From positions 22,455 through 86,454 of the forward strand of contig JAIXXL010000027.1 in the NCBI GenBank assembly GCA_027490755.1: a stretch of 64,000 nucleotides of DNA. Direction: 5' to 3'. The notes below the pieces were generated by a model that ran no database searches, was not told where the DNA came from, and was given only the letters and a program-made list of their open reading frames with translations. The translations under genes were made by a program, and so were the position numbers. Shown here piece after piece: positions 18,805 to 31,153 of this stretch; the first letter of the stretch is position 1; every line of letters begins with the position of its first letter. The stretch comes from Betaproteobacteria bacterium (GTDB taxonomy: Bacteria > Pseudomonadota > Gammaproteobacteria > Burkholderiales > UBA3065).

Positions 18805-19575
18805 ATGGACGACGCGCAACTCACCCGCTACAGCCGCCACATCCTGCTCGACGAGCTCGGCGTCGAGGCTCAGGAAGCCTGGCAGCGCGCCACCGTTCTC
18901 ATCGTAGGGCTGGGTGGTCTGGGCTCGCCAGCTGCGCTGTATCTGGCCAGTGCCGGCGTCGGCCGCCTGCTGCTGGCCGACGGCGACACGGTAGACGCCA
19001 CCAACCTGCAGCGGCAGGTGGTGCACCGCGACGCTGCGGTCGGTCGACCCAAGGTGGAATCGGCCGCCGACACGCTGCTTGCGCTCAACCCCGGGGTCGC
19101 TGTCGAGTGCATCGCCGAGCGGCTGGCGGGCCCGGCACTGCAGGCGGCGGTGGCGCGAGCCGATGTGGTGCTCGACTGCAGCGACAACTTTGCCACCCGC
19201 TACGCCCTCAACGCCGCCTGCGCGGCTGCTGGCACGCCGCTGGTGAGCGGCTCCGGTGTGGGCTTTGACGGCCAGCTGGCGGTGTTCGACTTCCGCCGCG
19301 CCGACGGGCCCTGCTACCGCTGCCTGTTCCCCGAGGATCTGGAGTCGGAGGAGACGCGCTGCGCGGTGATGGGCGTGTTCGCGCCGCTGGTGGGGGTGGT
19401 GGGCACGCTGCAGGCCGGCGAGGCGCTCAAGCTGGTGGCGGGAGCCGGGCGCACCCTGCACGGCCGGCTGCTGCTGGTGAATGCCTTGAGCCTGGAGTTG
19501 CGGACACTCGAGCTGCCGGCCGACCCGGACTGCCCGGTGTGCCGGGCGCGCAAGTCAGGCGCTGCGAGCGCCTAG
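18805..19575 (+). CDS. moeB: HesA/MoeB/ThiF family adenylyltransferase
   Basis: This E1-like enzyme adenylates the C-terminal glycine of a sulfur-carrier protein (MoaD or ThiS). The 256-residue protein has the nucleotide motif IVGLGGLGSPAAL, the DxDxVxxxNLQRQ block, a catalytic cysteine in EETRCAVMGV, and zinc-binding pairs in CYRC and CPVC. No rhodanese domain is attached. MoeB is the usual name at this position, but a ThiF role cannot be excluded. It starts at ATG 18805 (an upstream TTG at 18799 is possible) and its end overlaps the convergent slmA by 4 bp. Confidence 0.88.
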   Translation: MDDAQLTRYSRHILLDELGVEAQEAWQRATVLIVGLGGLGSPAALYLASAGVGRLLLADGDTVDATNLQRQVVHRDAAVGRPKVESAADTLLALNPGVAVECIAERLAGPALQAAVARADVVLDCSDNFATRYALNAACAAAGTPLVSGSGVGFDGQLAVFDFRRADGPCYRCLFPEDLESEETRCAVMGVFAPLVGVVGTLQAGEALKLVAGAGRTLHGRLLLVNALSLELRTLELPADPDCPVCRARKSGAASA

Positions 19576-20156
19576 AACGGCATCACGATCCGGCTGCCCT
19601 CAGACAGCAGGACCGGCGCCACCTTGGCCCAGCCCTCCAGCGGGTCGCGGCTGAAGCCGGACCGCACCAGCTGCTGCCAGCGGCCCAGCACAAAGCACAG
19701 CAGCATGTTGGCGCGTTCCTGGTTGTCGGTGCCGGCAGGGCGGGCCATGCGCAGCGACTGCCGCAGGCTGGCCTCCAGACGGTCGAGCAGCTGGGTGACA
19801 CGCTGCTGCAGGCGCGGGTCCTCGTGCAGCAGTGCGTCGCCGATCAGGATGCGGGCCATGCCACGGTTGCGGCTGGCGAACCCCAGCAGCAGCACCATGA
19901 TCTGCTCGACCTGACGGTCTGCGGTGTTCTCGCTCTGCACCTTGTTGACCAGGCTGAACAGGGTCGCCTCAATGAACTCGATCAGGCCCTCGTACATCCG
20001 CGCCTTGCTCGGGAAGTGCCGATAGAGCGCGGCCTCGGATACCTCCAGGCGCGCCGCCAGCGCTGCGGTGGTGATCTTGGCGGTCTCGGGCGCCTCCAGC
20101 ATGTTGGCCAGGGCCTGCAGGATCTCTTCGCGACGCTGTCCGGGTTGTCTGGCCAT
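19572..20156 (-). CDS. slmA: nucleoid occlusion factor SlmA
   Basis: The 194-residue TetR-type protein has an N-terminal helix-turn-helix (ALAARLEVSEAALYRHFPSKARMYEGL). It is followed by the SlmA-type ligand-free domain with EFIEATLFSLVNKV and a C-terminal block including LGRWQQLVRSGFSRDP. SlmA binds chromosome sites and blocks FtsZ ring formation over the nucleoid. It sits 8 bp downstream of argB, the usual location for slmA next to pyrimidine or arginine genes. Confidence 0.92.
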   Translation of the reverse strand: MARQPGQRREEILQALANMLEAPETAKITTAALAARLEVSEAALYRHFPSKARMYEGLIEFIEATLFSLVNKVQSENTADRQVEQIMVLLLGFASRNRGMARILIGDALLHEDPRLQQRVTQLLDRLEASLRQSLRMARPAGTDNQERANMLLCFVLGRWQQLVRSGFSRDPLEGWAKVAPVLLSEGSRIVMPF

Positions 20157-20164
20157 GGCTGGTC

Positions 20165-21752
<1,588 letters not shown>

Positions 21753-21884
21753 GGGCGTCTCGGCGGTGACTTGCGGTATTGGGTCAAGTCTACACCGAGG
21801 AAACACGCTCCACATCCGGTTAGCCGCTCGGCAGTACGCCGCTTGCAAGATGCCCACCTGTGGCATACCTTGGACCCTGTCACC

Positions 21885-23911
<2,027 letters not shown>

Positions 23912-24156
23912 CTTTCGCCCTTGGCAGGAGCCAACGTCTCAAGTTTCAACTGGCCCGAAAATCCCGGGGCAGGTCAAGAGCTTGATGGCTGAGGTGTCGG
24001 GAAGGGCCTCCCAGAGGGAGCCGTAAAAAGCGATCGGGGGCGGATTCAGGTCCATGCGGGTCCTCGATGGGAAGGAGCCGCCGAATATACGGATGAGCTG
24101 GCTCAGGGCGTGAGCCAGTACATGGCGCGAAAGTTGTACTGTCGCCTAACCGATGC

Positions 24157-24705
24157 TCAAGGACGCGAGGGCTGGGCATTGCGCCCCGTCGGCCCCATTG
24201 CCTTTTCACGGATCTCCGCCACGCATTGCCCGGCGAACTCTGCCGCCCTCGTAAGCAACTCAGGCTCGGGGTTCTGACGCGCGTCAGGAGCCACCATGGC
24301 CGACTTGTTGCAGAGAACCGCCTTTGCATTGATGGCGACCGCGCCCCCGGGCAAATGGACCTTCACGGGGCGATGCACGAGCAGGTTGATGCTTGCGATG
24401 CATCCGCCCGTCAGCGCGGAAGATGGCATTCGCAGGGCATTCACCGTCACATATACGGCCACATCTTCACCTTGGTGCGGCGCCGTAATCGTTACGTTTT
24501 GACCGGCGAGCCGCTTCTGGACAGCTTCGACGAACCGGCTGGACCGTATCTGGCATTCGACATGGTGATCATGATCGATCTCGGTGTACACGAATGCCCT
24601 TTGAATAACGCCCGTCGACGATGAGGCATCCGCCGCCTGAGCAACGCCATCTGCAAGCGCCAATCCCAGCGCTAAAAAGCGAAGGCAGGACAGCAAGCCT
24701 TTCAA
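24157..24705 (-). CDS. exported protein of unknown function (last gene of FlgT-like operon)
   Basis: This 182-residue protein has a clear signal peptide (MKGLLSCLRFLALGLALADGVAQA). The mature part contains EIDHDHHVECQIRSSRFVEAVQKRLAG and alternating hydrophobic strands, and four cysteines (HVECQI, GGCIA, LCNKS, GQCV) that could form two disulfides. I do not recognise a family. Its ATG overlaps the stop of the preceding gene by 4 bp, so it is the coupled eighth gene of the operon. Its end converges on thiC across a 245-bp gap. Confidence 0.75.
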   Translation of the reverse strand: MKGLLSCLRFLALGLALADGVAQAADASSSTGVIQRAFVYTEIDHDHHVECQIRSSRFVEAVQKRLAGQNVTITAPHQGEDVAVYVTVNALRMPSSALTGGCIASINLLVHRPVKVHLPGGAVAINAKAVLCNKSAMVAPDARQNPEPELLTRAAEFAGQCVAEIREKAMGPTGRNAQPSRP

Positions 24706-25883
24706 AGATTGCCTGCGGAGCGGAGTTGTTGCACCACCGTGTCCCCCGCGAAGCGCGCGGCTTCGTCAAGGGCGTTACGGTAGGCGTCCTCGATATTCGA
24801 AGCCCGTCCACGAATGTGCTTCTGGTTGGACCCGATAACAGCAGGGCCAAAGCCTTTGCGTTTGAGGTCGTAGATCTGGACCACCAGATTTGCGGTGACA
24901 ACATCGAAACCAGTGGTCGCATCCTTGTCGTAGGCATCAACCGTCAGCGACGCCCACACAAAGTAGGCTCGTCCATCCAACTGCGCAGCACACGCGCGAA
25001 GGTTGCCAAGCAGCGCTCCCGAAAGATCTGACGGCATCTCGCCTGAGGGTGAGTTTGCGTAGACATCCGAGAAGGAGTCAGGCTTGGGTAGGTTGCATTG
25101 CGCCACGGCAGCAACATATGGCGTTGCGGTGAGCTTGGCGTTCACCAGTTGATTTCCAAGTGCGCCGCTCAGGTTGCTGGCATCCCCGACCTTGTAAACC
25201 GTCTTCTCGTCCTTTAACGACTGCCTCGAAGAGCTTGTCGCATTCGCTTCTGTCGTGGCTCTCTGCTGAACCAACTTGGCTTCCTCGCGACTCTGCGCTG
25301 ATCCACTCGCTCCATCCTTTATGGAGTCTTTGACTGACTCGGCGGTCTTCCCGCCCACCTGGCTCTTTATGTCAGTCTTGGCTGCGATGCTGACCTCCGG
25401 CCCTTCCCGATCGATGGTGGCGGCGCGTCGCGACAACCCCAGATAAAGCACGCTGACATCGCCCCCCGCAGCCACTTGGGCACCAGCTCCCGCCCCACCA
25501 CCCCTCAGCAGGTCCGCGACGACCGGCTCGGACACGTTTGCCTTGATGCTGATGACGTAACGCTTCTCCTTCTCCCTGAAGGCCTCGTCCACGACGGTCA
25601 CATTGACGACGATGTCATCCAGCGCATCGAGAAACTGCTTCTCCTTGGCGCGGATATTCGTCACCTTGGCCTGATCCTGTTTCTGCAGCCAATTCCTCCA
25701 GACATTGGTCTTTGCCGCCTTCATGGCGGCAGCCTTCTGTTCCGTACTCGGCTTCCCCGACCAGAAGCCGCCTGCATCGACGGCGCCCTCGCCGCGGTAG
25801 AACTCAGCGGCGAAAGCTCCGGCAGAGGCCATCAAACATAGCGCGCAGGCAAGCGCCAAAAAGGCTTTCAAGGTCTTGTTCAT
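24702..25883 (-). CDS. exported protein with FlgT_N/LPP20-like N-terminal region
   Basis: The 393-residue protein has a signal peptide ending AGAFAAEF. Residues about 45-130 have the pattern of FlgT N-terminal or LPP20-like domains: an alanine-rich helix (EQKAAAMKAAKTNVWRNWL), a FLDALDDIVVNVTVVDE strand-turn, and a YVISIKANVSEPVVADLL strand. The middle is polar and probably flexible. The C-terminus holds a TANLVVQIYDLKRKGFGP strand and an amphipathic AYRNALDEAARFAGDTVV helix. Function is unknown; an envelope assembly role is inferred from the operon. Confidence 0.75.
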   Translation of the reverse strand: MNKTLKAFLALACALCLMASAGAFAAEFYRGEGAVDAGGFWSGKPSTEQKAAAMKAAKTNVWRNWLQKQDQAKVTNIRAKEKQFLDALDDIVVNVTVVDEAFREKEKRYVISIKANVSEPVVADLLRGGGAGAGAQVAAGGDVSVLYLGLSRRAATIDREGPEVSIAAKTDIKSQVGGKTAESVKDSIKDGASGSAQSREEAKLVQQRATTEANATSSSRQSLKDEKTVYKVGDASNLSGALGNQLVNAKLTATPYVAAVAQCNLPKPDSFSDVYANSPSGEMPSDLSGALLGNLRACAAQLDGRAYFVWASLTVDAYDKDATTGFDVVTANLVVQIYDLKRKGFGPAVIGSNQKHIRGRASNIEDAYRNALDEAARFAGDTVVQQLRSAGNL

Positions 25884-27142
25884 CGGACTTTCTCCGCTTT
25901 TGCTAGAACAGTGGCAAGGGCAGGACTCTTAGAAAGGGGCAACTTGGCCCCAACGTCGCGCGCGCCGATGCCATCCAGCATCGTTGCGTCCTTGTTAAGC
26001 ATCCCGGCAAACAACTGGTCGATTACGCCCGTGAAGATCAGGTCGAAACGCTCGAGGTGGCGCTCCGGAACGACCGACTTCTCGTCAGCCGAAATGTCTT
26101 TGTCCTCGTCAAAACAAGCGCACTTCAAGAGGACCTGATCGTTGTGATCTTTGAAGACAACACCGATGGTGAGCGACCTGGTCACGTCATGCCACCCCTG
26201 CTGCTGGTTACGCCAAGACTTCACCGTGGCACCGATCAAGACCACCTCGACCCTGAAATCAATGGCATCCCCCTCGGGTAGCCGGATGTTCTGAATGGCT
26301 GCCGAATCCGAGAAGCGAAGGGTGAAGTCAGCCAGCGCCCTGGTCTCCCTGAACGGGACCACCGGAATGGCCAGACCCCTGCAGAGCGCGGCGCTCGCAG
26401 CAAGGCCAAGGCTCTGTTCGGTAAAACGGTCGGCTATCCCGGTCTGCGCAAACACGGTGGCGACCTCTGGCCTTATCTCTACCTTGCTGACCTTGGCGAA
26501 GATGTTCCCGAAACCCTCGCGCCAACGACCGAAACGGCCGGTCAGATCGACGAAGGTGCTACGGAAAGAATTGCTCGCCCCGGAAAGAACGTCGGGATAC
26601 GCGGCCTGAACGGCCTTTAGCAGGCCTTCCGAACCATAGCTGCCCGTTCGCTTGATGTAGAAAGGGAATGAGGAGAGAAGTCTCCAGCCACCATCGTCGA
26701 ATCCCAGAACAACTCCCTGTCCGGCAAGACGCATGAAGAAGAAATTCTCGCGGAGCCCCTTCACGCTAATCTGCGGAAAATTTACGACATTCTCGTAATC
26801 AAGCATCGCTGCAAGCTGAGAAGAGCCTTTGTTCGCGTTCTTGGCCGGATCGACTTCCACGAGATCTGAGACCTTCGCCCGAAGGTCGCCATCGATAGCC
26901 TGCGTGACCCACAAGTAGGGTGTTGAACCGCTTTGCAGGGTTTGCGGCAATTTGCTGATGTGAGCGAACCGGACCGGAATCTCCCCTGCCCCCGCCCCGA
27001 TCCCGAAGCCAAGCCAAAGTGGCTTGGTGAGCGGCCGGGTGCGCTCACCGGAAGCGCTCCGTCCAGACCAAACGAGCCCCGGGCGAAGGCCTATCACGGC
27101 CCCCACTCCCATGCGGGCGAGGAAATCGCGACGTGCCAGCAT
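25880..27142 (-). CDS. Tat-exported protein of unknown function
   Basis: Starting at ATG 27142 (GGGGAG ribosome site just upstream) gives 420 residues that begin MLARRDFLARMGVGAVIGL. This is a twin-arginine signal with an RRDFL motif and a hydrophobic stretch. A longer frame to 27274 has a cysteine-rich, unlikely N-terminus and would overlap the upstream gene. The mature protein is about 390 residues, with no cofactor motif that I can see apart from one CACFDEDKD segment. It is the only Tat candidate in an otherwise Sec-type operon. The family is unrecognised. Confidence 0.75.
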   Translation of the reverse strand: MLARRDFLARMGVGAVIGLRPGLVWSGRSASGERTRPLTKPLWLGFGIGAGAGEIPVRFAHISKLPQTLQSGSTPYLWVTQAIDGDLRAKVSDLVEVDPAKNANKGSSQLAAMLDYENVVNFPQISVKGLRENFFFMRLAGQGVVLGFDDGGWRLLSSFPFYIKRTGSYGSEGLLKAVQAAYPDVLSGASNSFRSTFVDLTGRFGRWREGFGNIFAKVSKVEIRPEVATVFAQTGIADRFTEQSLGLAASAALCRGLAIPVVPFRETRALADFTLRFSDSAAIQNIRLPEGDAIDFRVEVVLIGATVKSWRNQQQGWHDVTRSLTIGVVFKDHNDQVLLKCACFDEDKDISADEKSVVPERHLERFDLIFTGVIDQLFAGMLNKDATMLDGIGARDVGAKLPLSKSPALATVLAKAEKVR

Positions 27143-27156
27143 CACTGCTCCCCGAC

Positions 27157-28605
27157 TTAAAAGTTGTCGATCTTGGACGTTGCCGCAGCGGCGGCAGCAG
27201 CCTCCGCCTTTGGATCCGGACCAGACAACTTCGCGACCCGGGCAGCTTGCTCCCAAGACGCATAAACCTTGCAACTGCCATAGAAAGCCTCGTTCACGAT
27301 CCTGATCGCCGGGAGCATGCCTATGGACCTCTCTATATCCCCCGCGTAGCTCAGTGCTTCGTTCAAAACCATGCCACGCGCCTGGGTCACCAGAGACACC
27401 GCAGCGGCCCGCTTGGCCATTGCATCGTTCAACTGCGCCTTCTGGGTATCCGAGAGTCTCTCGGCCGCGGCGAGAATCCCTGCCATCTTTCTCTCGGCCT
27501 CTGGATCGGGGCTCACCGTGGTCGTGGGGTCGGTCTTTCGTTTCTCCATCAGTTGTCCAAGGCTGCGGATCTGGGCCCGGGCAGTGACTTGGTCCTGCGA
27601 AAGGCCAACAATGGCGTTGCCCTGATCGACGGCATCCGCCGAGAGGCGGAGAGCCTCATCAAGCAGTCGCCCATAAGGCTTGGAAGGAATCGCCGCCAGG
27701 TTCTGCTGCTGATAGGCCTCTGCCGCCAGGAACATCTGCCGACGACTCGGATCGTGGTCAACGACAGTTTTTGATCGGGTCTCACGAAAGTTCCAGCGAT
27801 CCATCTCCGCTTTCTGACCACCCCCTCCAATCAAGGGATTCCCCGCTGCGGCTTCTGACCGCACGAGCAGCGCCATGGCCATCTGCGGGTTCTTGGGAAC
27901 ACCCTCCCCAACGGCGGCACGGCGGGCGCGATACACGTTGTAGGTGTAGTGGTCCTGATTGCCGAGACTGTCAAGAAGTTGCTGTCCGCGGCCCGGGGTC
28001 TTGGAGGCCTGGGGCATCTGCAGATGAATGAATGCCAACGCGACCTTAGCGTCATTCTGCGTCTGCTGGTCCTTGCTGCTGGTCGCCTCATCAATGATCA
28101 AGGCCAGGGTGGCAGGCTCCGGGTAGGCCACGAAAGATGCGTAAAGCGCTTGGATACGCCGCGTCTCAAATTCATTGAGATAGAAGTACGCGTTGGGGAA
28201 CGCGTAACTGACCGTGCGATTCGCTGCGGCGGCATTCTTGAACTGTGTGAATACCTCCTCCGGGCGCAGGTTGAATTCCTGCTGGACAAGGCCGTCGATG
28301 TTCTTCCCCCGCAATTGCTTTTCACCGACGATCACGCCCTCGATCTCGCACTGCATGCGGTTGAAGTCTTTCGCCTGGCCTTGGCCAGGTGGCCCTGATG
28401 GGTTGGCGGCAGCCCCCTTCGCAGTTGGAGACATCGCATTTGCACCGCCCTCAACAGGCTGCTGGATGGCCTGCTCCAGCTTTTTAAGAAACCCGCCCAG
28501 CCCGCCCTTTTGTTTCTTGCCCGCCGCATCTTCTGCGTGCGCCAGCGAGGATACCGACAGCAGAACTGCGGCGAGAGCCGCTAAACAAGCACTTGGGGCC
28601 TTCAT
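27157..28605 (-). CDS. large exported protein of unknown function, helical repeats likely
   Basis: The 482-residue protein has a signal peptide ending SSLAHAEDA and a basic, glycine-rich linker (KKQKGGLGGFLKKLEQAI). The rest is long and mostly helical. Segments such as PATLALIIDEATSS, NDAKVALAFIHLQM and PKNPQMAMALLVRSEAAAGNPLI look like SEL1- or TPR-like repeat helices, though I cannot define the repeats firmly. The C-terminus is alanine-rich and ends KIDNF. It overlaps the upstream gene by 4 bp. A scaffold role is a guess. Confidence 0.72.
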   Translation of the reverse strand: MKAPSACLAALAAVLLSVSSLAHAEDAAGKKQKGGLGGFLKKLEQAIQQPVEGGANAMSPTAKGAAANPSGPPGQGQAKDFNRMQCEIEGVIVGEKQLRGKNIDGLVQQEFNLRPEEVFTQFKNAAAANRTVSYAFPNAYFYLNEFETRRIQALYASFVAYPEPATLALIIDEATSSKDQQTQNDAKVALAFIHLQMPQASKTPGRGQQLLDSLGNQDHYTYNVYRARRAAVGEGVPKNPQMAMALLVRSEAAAGNPLIGGGGQKAEMDRWNFRETRSKTVVDHDPSRRQMFLAAEAYQQQNLAAIPSKPYGRLLDEALRLSADAVDQGNAIVGLSQDQVTARAQIRSLGQLMEKRKTDPTTTVSPDPEAERKMAGILAAAERLSDTQKAQLNDAMAKRAAAVSLVTQARGMVLNEALSYAGDIERSIGMLPAIRIVNEAFYGSCKVYASWEQAARVAKLSGPDPKAEAAAAAAATSKIDNF

Positions 28606-28853
28606 TGCTCCATCCGTTTGAGGCGATCTTGGATGGTTTCCGGATGGCGCTCTGCCGGGGCAGCCTGTTGGTTCGGTTCTGGCGCTTCCGACGCCTTTGC
28701 ACTGCTTGCGGTGTCTGCGCGAGGAGCCTCTGGCTGCGCCTCAACTTGCTGCGTCGAATCCGAACGGATCACGCCATCAAGAAATGAGGTGACATCACCC
28801 CAGTACCTGAATAGAAGGACGGCCACCACCACGCTCAATACAAAATTAAACAT
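28602..28853 (-). CDS. small single-pass membrane protein
   Basis: From ATG 28853 (with AAGGGG at good spacing) the protein is 83 residues. It has one N-terminal membrane helix (FNFVLSVVVAVLLFRYWGDV) and then a polar proline- and alanine-rich tail ending in a charged RLKRMEQ. A start at 28880 would add nine residues and overlap the previous gene. It is the only member of the operon that looks like an inner-membrane anchor with a free soluble tail. It is not assignable to a family. Confidence 0.68.
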   Translation of the reverse strand: MFNFVLSVVVAVLLFRYWGDVTSFLDGVIRSDSTQQVEAQPEAPRADTASSAKASEAPEPNQQAAPAERHPETIQDRLKRMEQ

Positions 28854-28866
28854 GCAAGACCCCTTT

Positions 28867-29223
28867 TTAACGACGCCCAAGACTCGCGAATTGCGGATCG
28901 ATGCTAGCGGTCACGACGCCGAATCCATCGCATTCGTGTACCTCGATCTCGGAGCGCTTCAAAACGATCCTCTGCTCACCAGCATCTGGAAACAGCACCT
29001 TCGCAAGAAGGCTCTGCGCTCGACTCTCGGCGGAATGGGTTCCATGTCGCTGGTCCTTGTCAACCCGCATCCACACCATCACCCGACCCGGCTGCTTTTC
29101 AAGCAAGTGGGCGCCGGCTGGCTTGGAACTCATCACCGCGCAAGGGGCTTGTTCCATCGCTGATGAGGCTGGAACGGCCACTGCCAGCACCCCGGCGGAC
29201 GCCATCCAACGAATGGATTTCAA
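28867..29223 (-). CDS. small exported protein of unknown function
   Basis: This 118-residue protein has a signal peptide ending VAVPASSAMEQ. The mature part (about 95 residues) contains VMVWMRVDKDQRHGTHSAES, an AQSLLAKVLFP helix, and two cysteines (APCAVM and VHECDG) that could pair. It starts in an ATGA overlap with the gene before it. No family is recognised. Its small size and position suggest an accessory subunit of the same envelope system. Confidence 0.7.
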   Translation of the reverse strand: MKSIRWMASAGVLAVAVPASSAMEQAPCAVMSSKPAGAHLLEKQPGRVMVWMRVDKDQRHGTHSAESRAQSLLAKVLFPDAGEQRIVLKRSEIEVHECDGFGVVTASIDPQFASLGRR

Positions 29224-29939
29224 AACTCGCCCGTGTTCTGCCGCTCAAACACCTCTACCGGCGGTTGCGTCGTCGGGGTGCCCGAAGGCGCCTTTGGCGC
29301 GGCCGTACCTGCAGCCGGTTTGCCGGTGCCCGCCGGTCTCGGACCCGCATTGGCAGCGTTGCCAGACTTGATTTGGCCTGCAGCATTCTGGGTAAGACAG
29401 GACTGCCCGATGACGGAGTAGGCCGTCTTGCGACCGCCTTTCTCAGCCACGCCGTCTGCAAGGGTCACTGCTCCCGTAAGGATCTGATTGGCTTCACGCG
29501 TAACGAACGTCTGGATCGAAGAAGCAAAGTTGCTGCTCTCCACTCCGTCGACGGAAGACTCCTCCAGGAGCTCCTTCGAAGCCTCCTTGGACTTGATGCC
29601 AACCTCAAGAAACTCGGCCAGTCGCTTGTAAGCCTGATTCTCTGCACGGCGCAGAGCCCCCTCGAGCGAAACAGCAGAGTTGGCGATAACAGGCGCCTCC
29701 CCTTTGCAGCGAACTGCCAGACAACCCTCGCCACCCTTGCTGGCTACCAGTTTGCAGCCGCGTGGATCACCGCCAGCTTTGAACGTGGCTTCGATGACGC
29801 CGTCATTCGGCTTGTTCGGCTGATTCCACTCCGAATAGATCTTGTCCGATATGTCCGGGACCGCTGCCGATTCGGCAAACGAGACGGGTGATGCCAACGT
29901 GACGAGCGCAGCAAGCGGCACAGGGATCCACAACTTCAT
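29220..29939 (-). CDS. exported LPP20-like protein
   Basis: The 239-residue protein has a signal peptide ending SPVSFAES. Residues about 90-190 have the LPP20-like pattern. A helix of the type SLEGALRRAENQAYKRLAEFL is followed by a second helix and an ILTGAVTLADGVAEKGG-type strand pair leading to TAYSVIGQSC. Four cysteines (RGCKL, EGCLAVRC, QSCL) could form disulfides. The C-terminus is a proline- and glycine-rich tail. There is no lipobox. It overlaps the FlgT-like gene by 4 bp. Confidence 0.73.
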   Translation of the reverse strand: MKLWIPVPLAALVTLASPVSFAESAAVPDISDKIYSEWNQPNKPNDGVIEATFKAGGDPRGCKLVASKGGEGCLAVRCKGEAPVIANSAVSLEGALRRAENQAYKRLAEFLEVGIKSKEASKELLEESSVDGVESSNFASSIQTFVTREANQILTGAVTLADGVAEKGGRKTAYSVIGQSCLTQNAAGQIKSGNAANAGPRPAGTGKPAAGTAAPKAPSGTPTTQPPVEVFERQNTGEF

Positions 29940-31120
29940 TTGTCACCTCCGAGGAAATCGTCAATGTTCTTTTCGACTGCGTTTTGCTGCTGAGCGTCCT
30001 CCGCTCGGCGTACCAGGCTCCCGACAGGAGCCTTCAAGGGATCGCCAGTGTCGATTCTCACCACAGATACAAGGGGGGCCGTTCTTACGACCTTGCCACT
30101 ACCCACCGGCACTTCCAACTGGCCACGTTTTTCGCCGGTGTTGGGGTCTTTGAGCGAACCGCCAAGTGCAAAGACCTGAACAGCTTCCCCCACGCCGAAC
30201 CGGCTCTCGCCGGCGTCGATGGTCAGTTCTTGGCCCGCCACGCCGATCACGGAGGCAGGAAAGCCGTAATCGACCATCGTCGAGGCCATCATCACGCCAA
30301 GACGTCGTGCACTAGCACCGAGGTCGTTTTTCGAGTTCCCGAGCAGAGCGAGACTCGAGGTCTTCGAATAGCGAACCTGCCCGGTCGAATAGTCGAGCAG
30401 GGTGATGTTTCCGGCGATACGGCCTGATGCCCCTGACGCCCTGTTGGCCCCAACAAGCACCAAGAAATCTGCAGCCGGTGCAACACCGACGCGCGCCATC
30501 TCCTCGACTGGTGTCAGTCCCTCGCGAATGCGCGCAAACTCGCGCTCCGAAGCCTCCGTCTGGCGCCGGTCAAGAACTGCGAACTTGCGAGTGCCTACAA
30601 GAAACTCTTCGACAGCCGCCCGGGTTGGGACGGTCAAGGCCGGGTCGCCGTCCGCGCCTTGAGCCACGGCGACTCGCATCCTGGCCAATTGCGCGCTTTT
30701 TTTCAGGACAGGCACTTGAACGTCAAGTACTGCCTTGACCAGACCGCTCGACCGGTCTGCGCCCATCGAGACAACTGAGTAGGCTTTTATCGCGCCCTTG
30801 GTCCGAGATTCGATCTGGTCGATCACCGTGGCCTTGAAGTTGCTCACCGCCTGGTTGCCAGACGCGGACTCGTCAAGACGCTCACTCGTTGAGAGCACCG
30901 ACTTCACGTGTACCCCGTTGACTTGGCCAACTGCCCTGGCAAGTGCGTTGTCGGTGGCTTTGACCTCCGATTGCCCGACGCCAATCGAGCGAACCGTGAC
31001 GAAGGAGATTCCTTCAGAGGATGCCTGCGGGCTCAGCAGAAAAAGATTGGTCGCGATGAGGAGACGCGCAAACCATGTGCCTGCGAAAAACAAGATTCCC
31101 TGTACATGTAGGCGAGACAT
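29936..31120 (-). CDS. FlgT/CsgG-like exported protein, first gene of operon
   Basis: The 394-residue protein has a Sec signal without a lipobox cysteine (about residues 1-35). Residues about 40-135 resemble a FlgT N-domain (GVGQSEVKATDNALARAVGQVNG). Residues about 145-290 resemble the CsgG/FlgO fold (RKFAVLDRRQTEASEREFARI, then AADFLVLVGANRAS). The end resembles the FlgT C-domain (LTIDAGESRFGVGEAVQVF, then DPNTGEKRG). FlgT builds an outer-membrane ring of the flagellar motor, but no flagellar gene is near. I therefore infer an outer-membrane-associated assembly protein for another structure. Confidence 0.78.
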   Translation of the reverse strand: MSRLHVQGILFFAGTWFARLLIATNLFLLSPQASSEGISFVTVRSIGVGQSEVKATDNALARAVGQVNGVHVKSVLSTSERLDESASGNQAVSNFKATVIDQIESRTKGAIKAYSVVSMGADRSSGLVKAVLDVQVPVLKKSAQLARMRVAVAQGADGDPALTVPTRAAVEEFLVGTRKFAVLDRRQTEASEREFARIREGLTPVEEMARVGVAPAADFLVLVGANRASGASGRIAGNITLLDYSTGQVRYSKTSSLALLGNSKNDLGASARRLGVMMASTMVDYGFPASVIGVAGQELTIDAGESRFGVGEAVQVFALGGSLKDPNTGEKRGQLEVPVGSGKVVRTAPLVSVVRIDTGDPLKAPVGSLVRRAEDAQQQNAVEKNIDDFLGGDK

Positions 31121-31153
31121 GTCCGGCCCTTACGGAGGTTGCGAGTGTCCTGA

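Noticed and set aside
23912..24156. Terminator between thiC and the accessory operon
   Set aside because: A TTGGC/GCCAA hairpin follows thiC but has a short stem and no T tract, so it is not convincing.
27142..27274. Longer N-terminus for the Tat protein
   Set aside because: The extension is cysteine-rich, overlaps the upstream gene end and would bury the twin-arginine signal; ATG 27142 has a good ribosome site.
29936..31120. Calling the first operon gene flgT outright
   Set aside because: The fold likeness is good but there is no flagellar gene anywhere in the window, so a flagellar role cannot be claimed.
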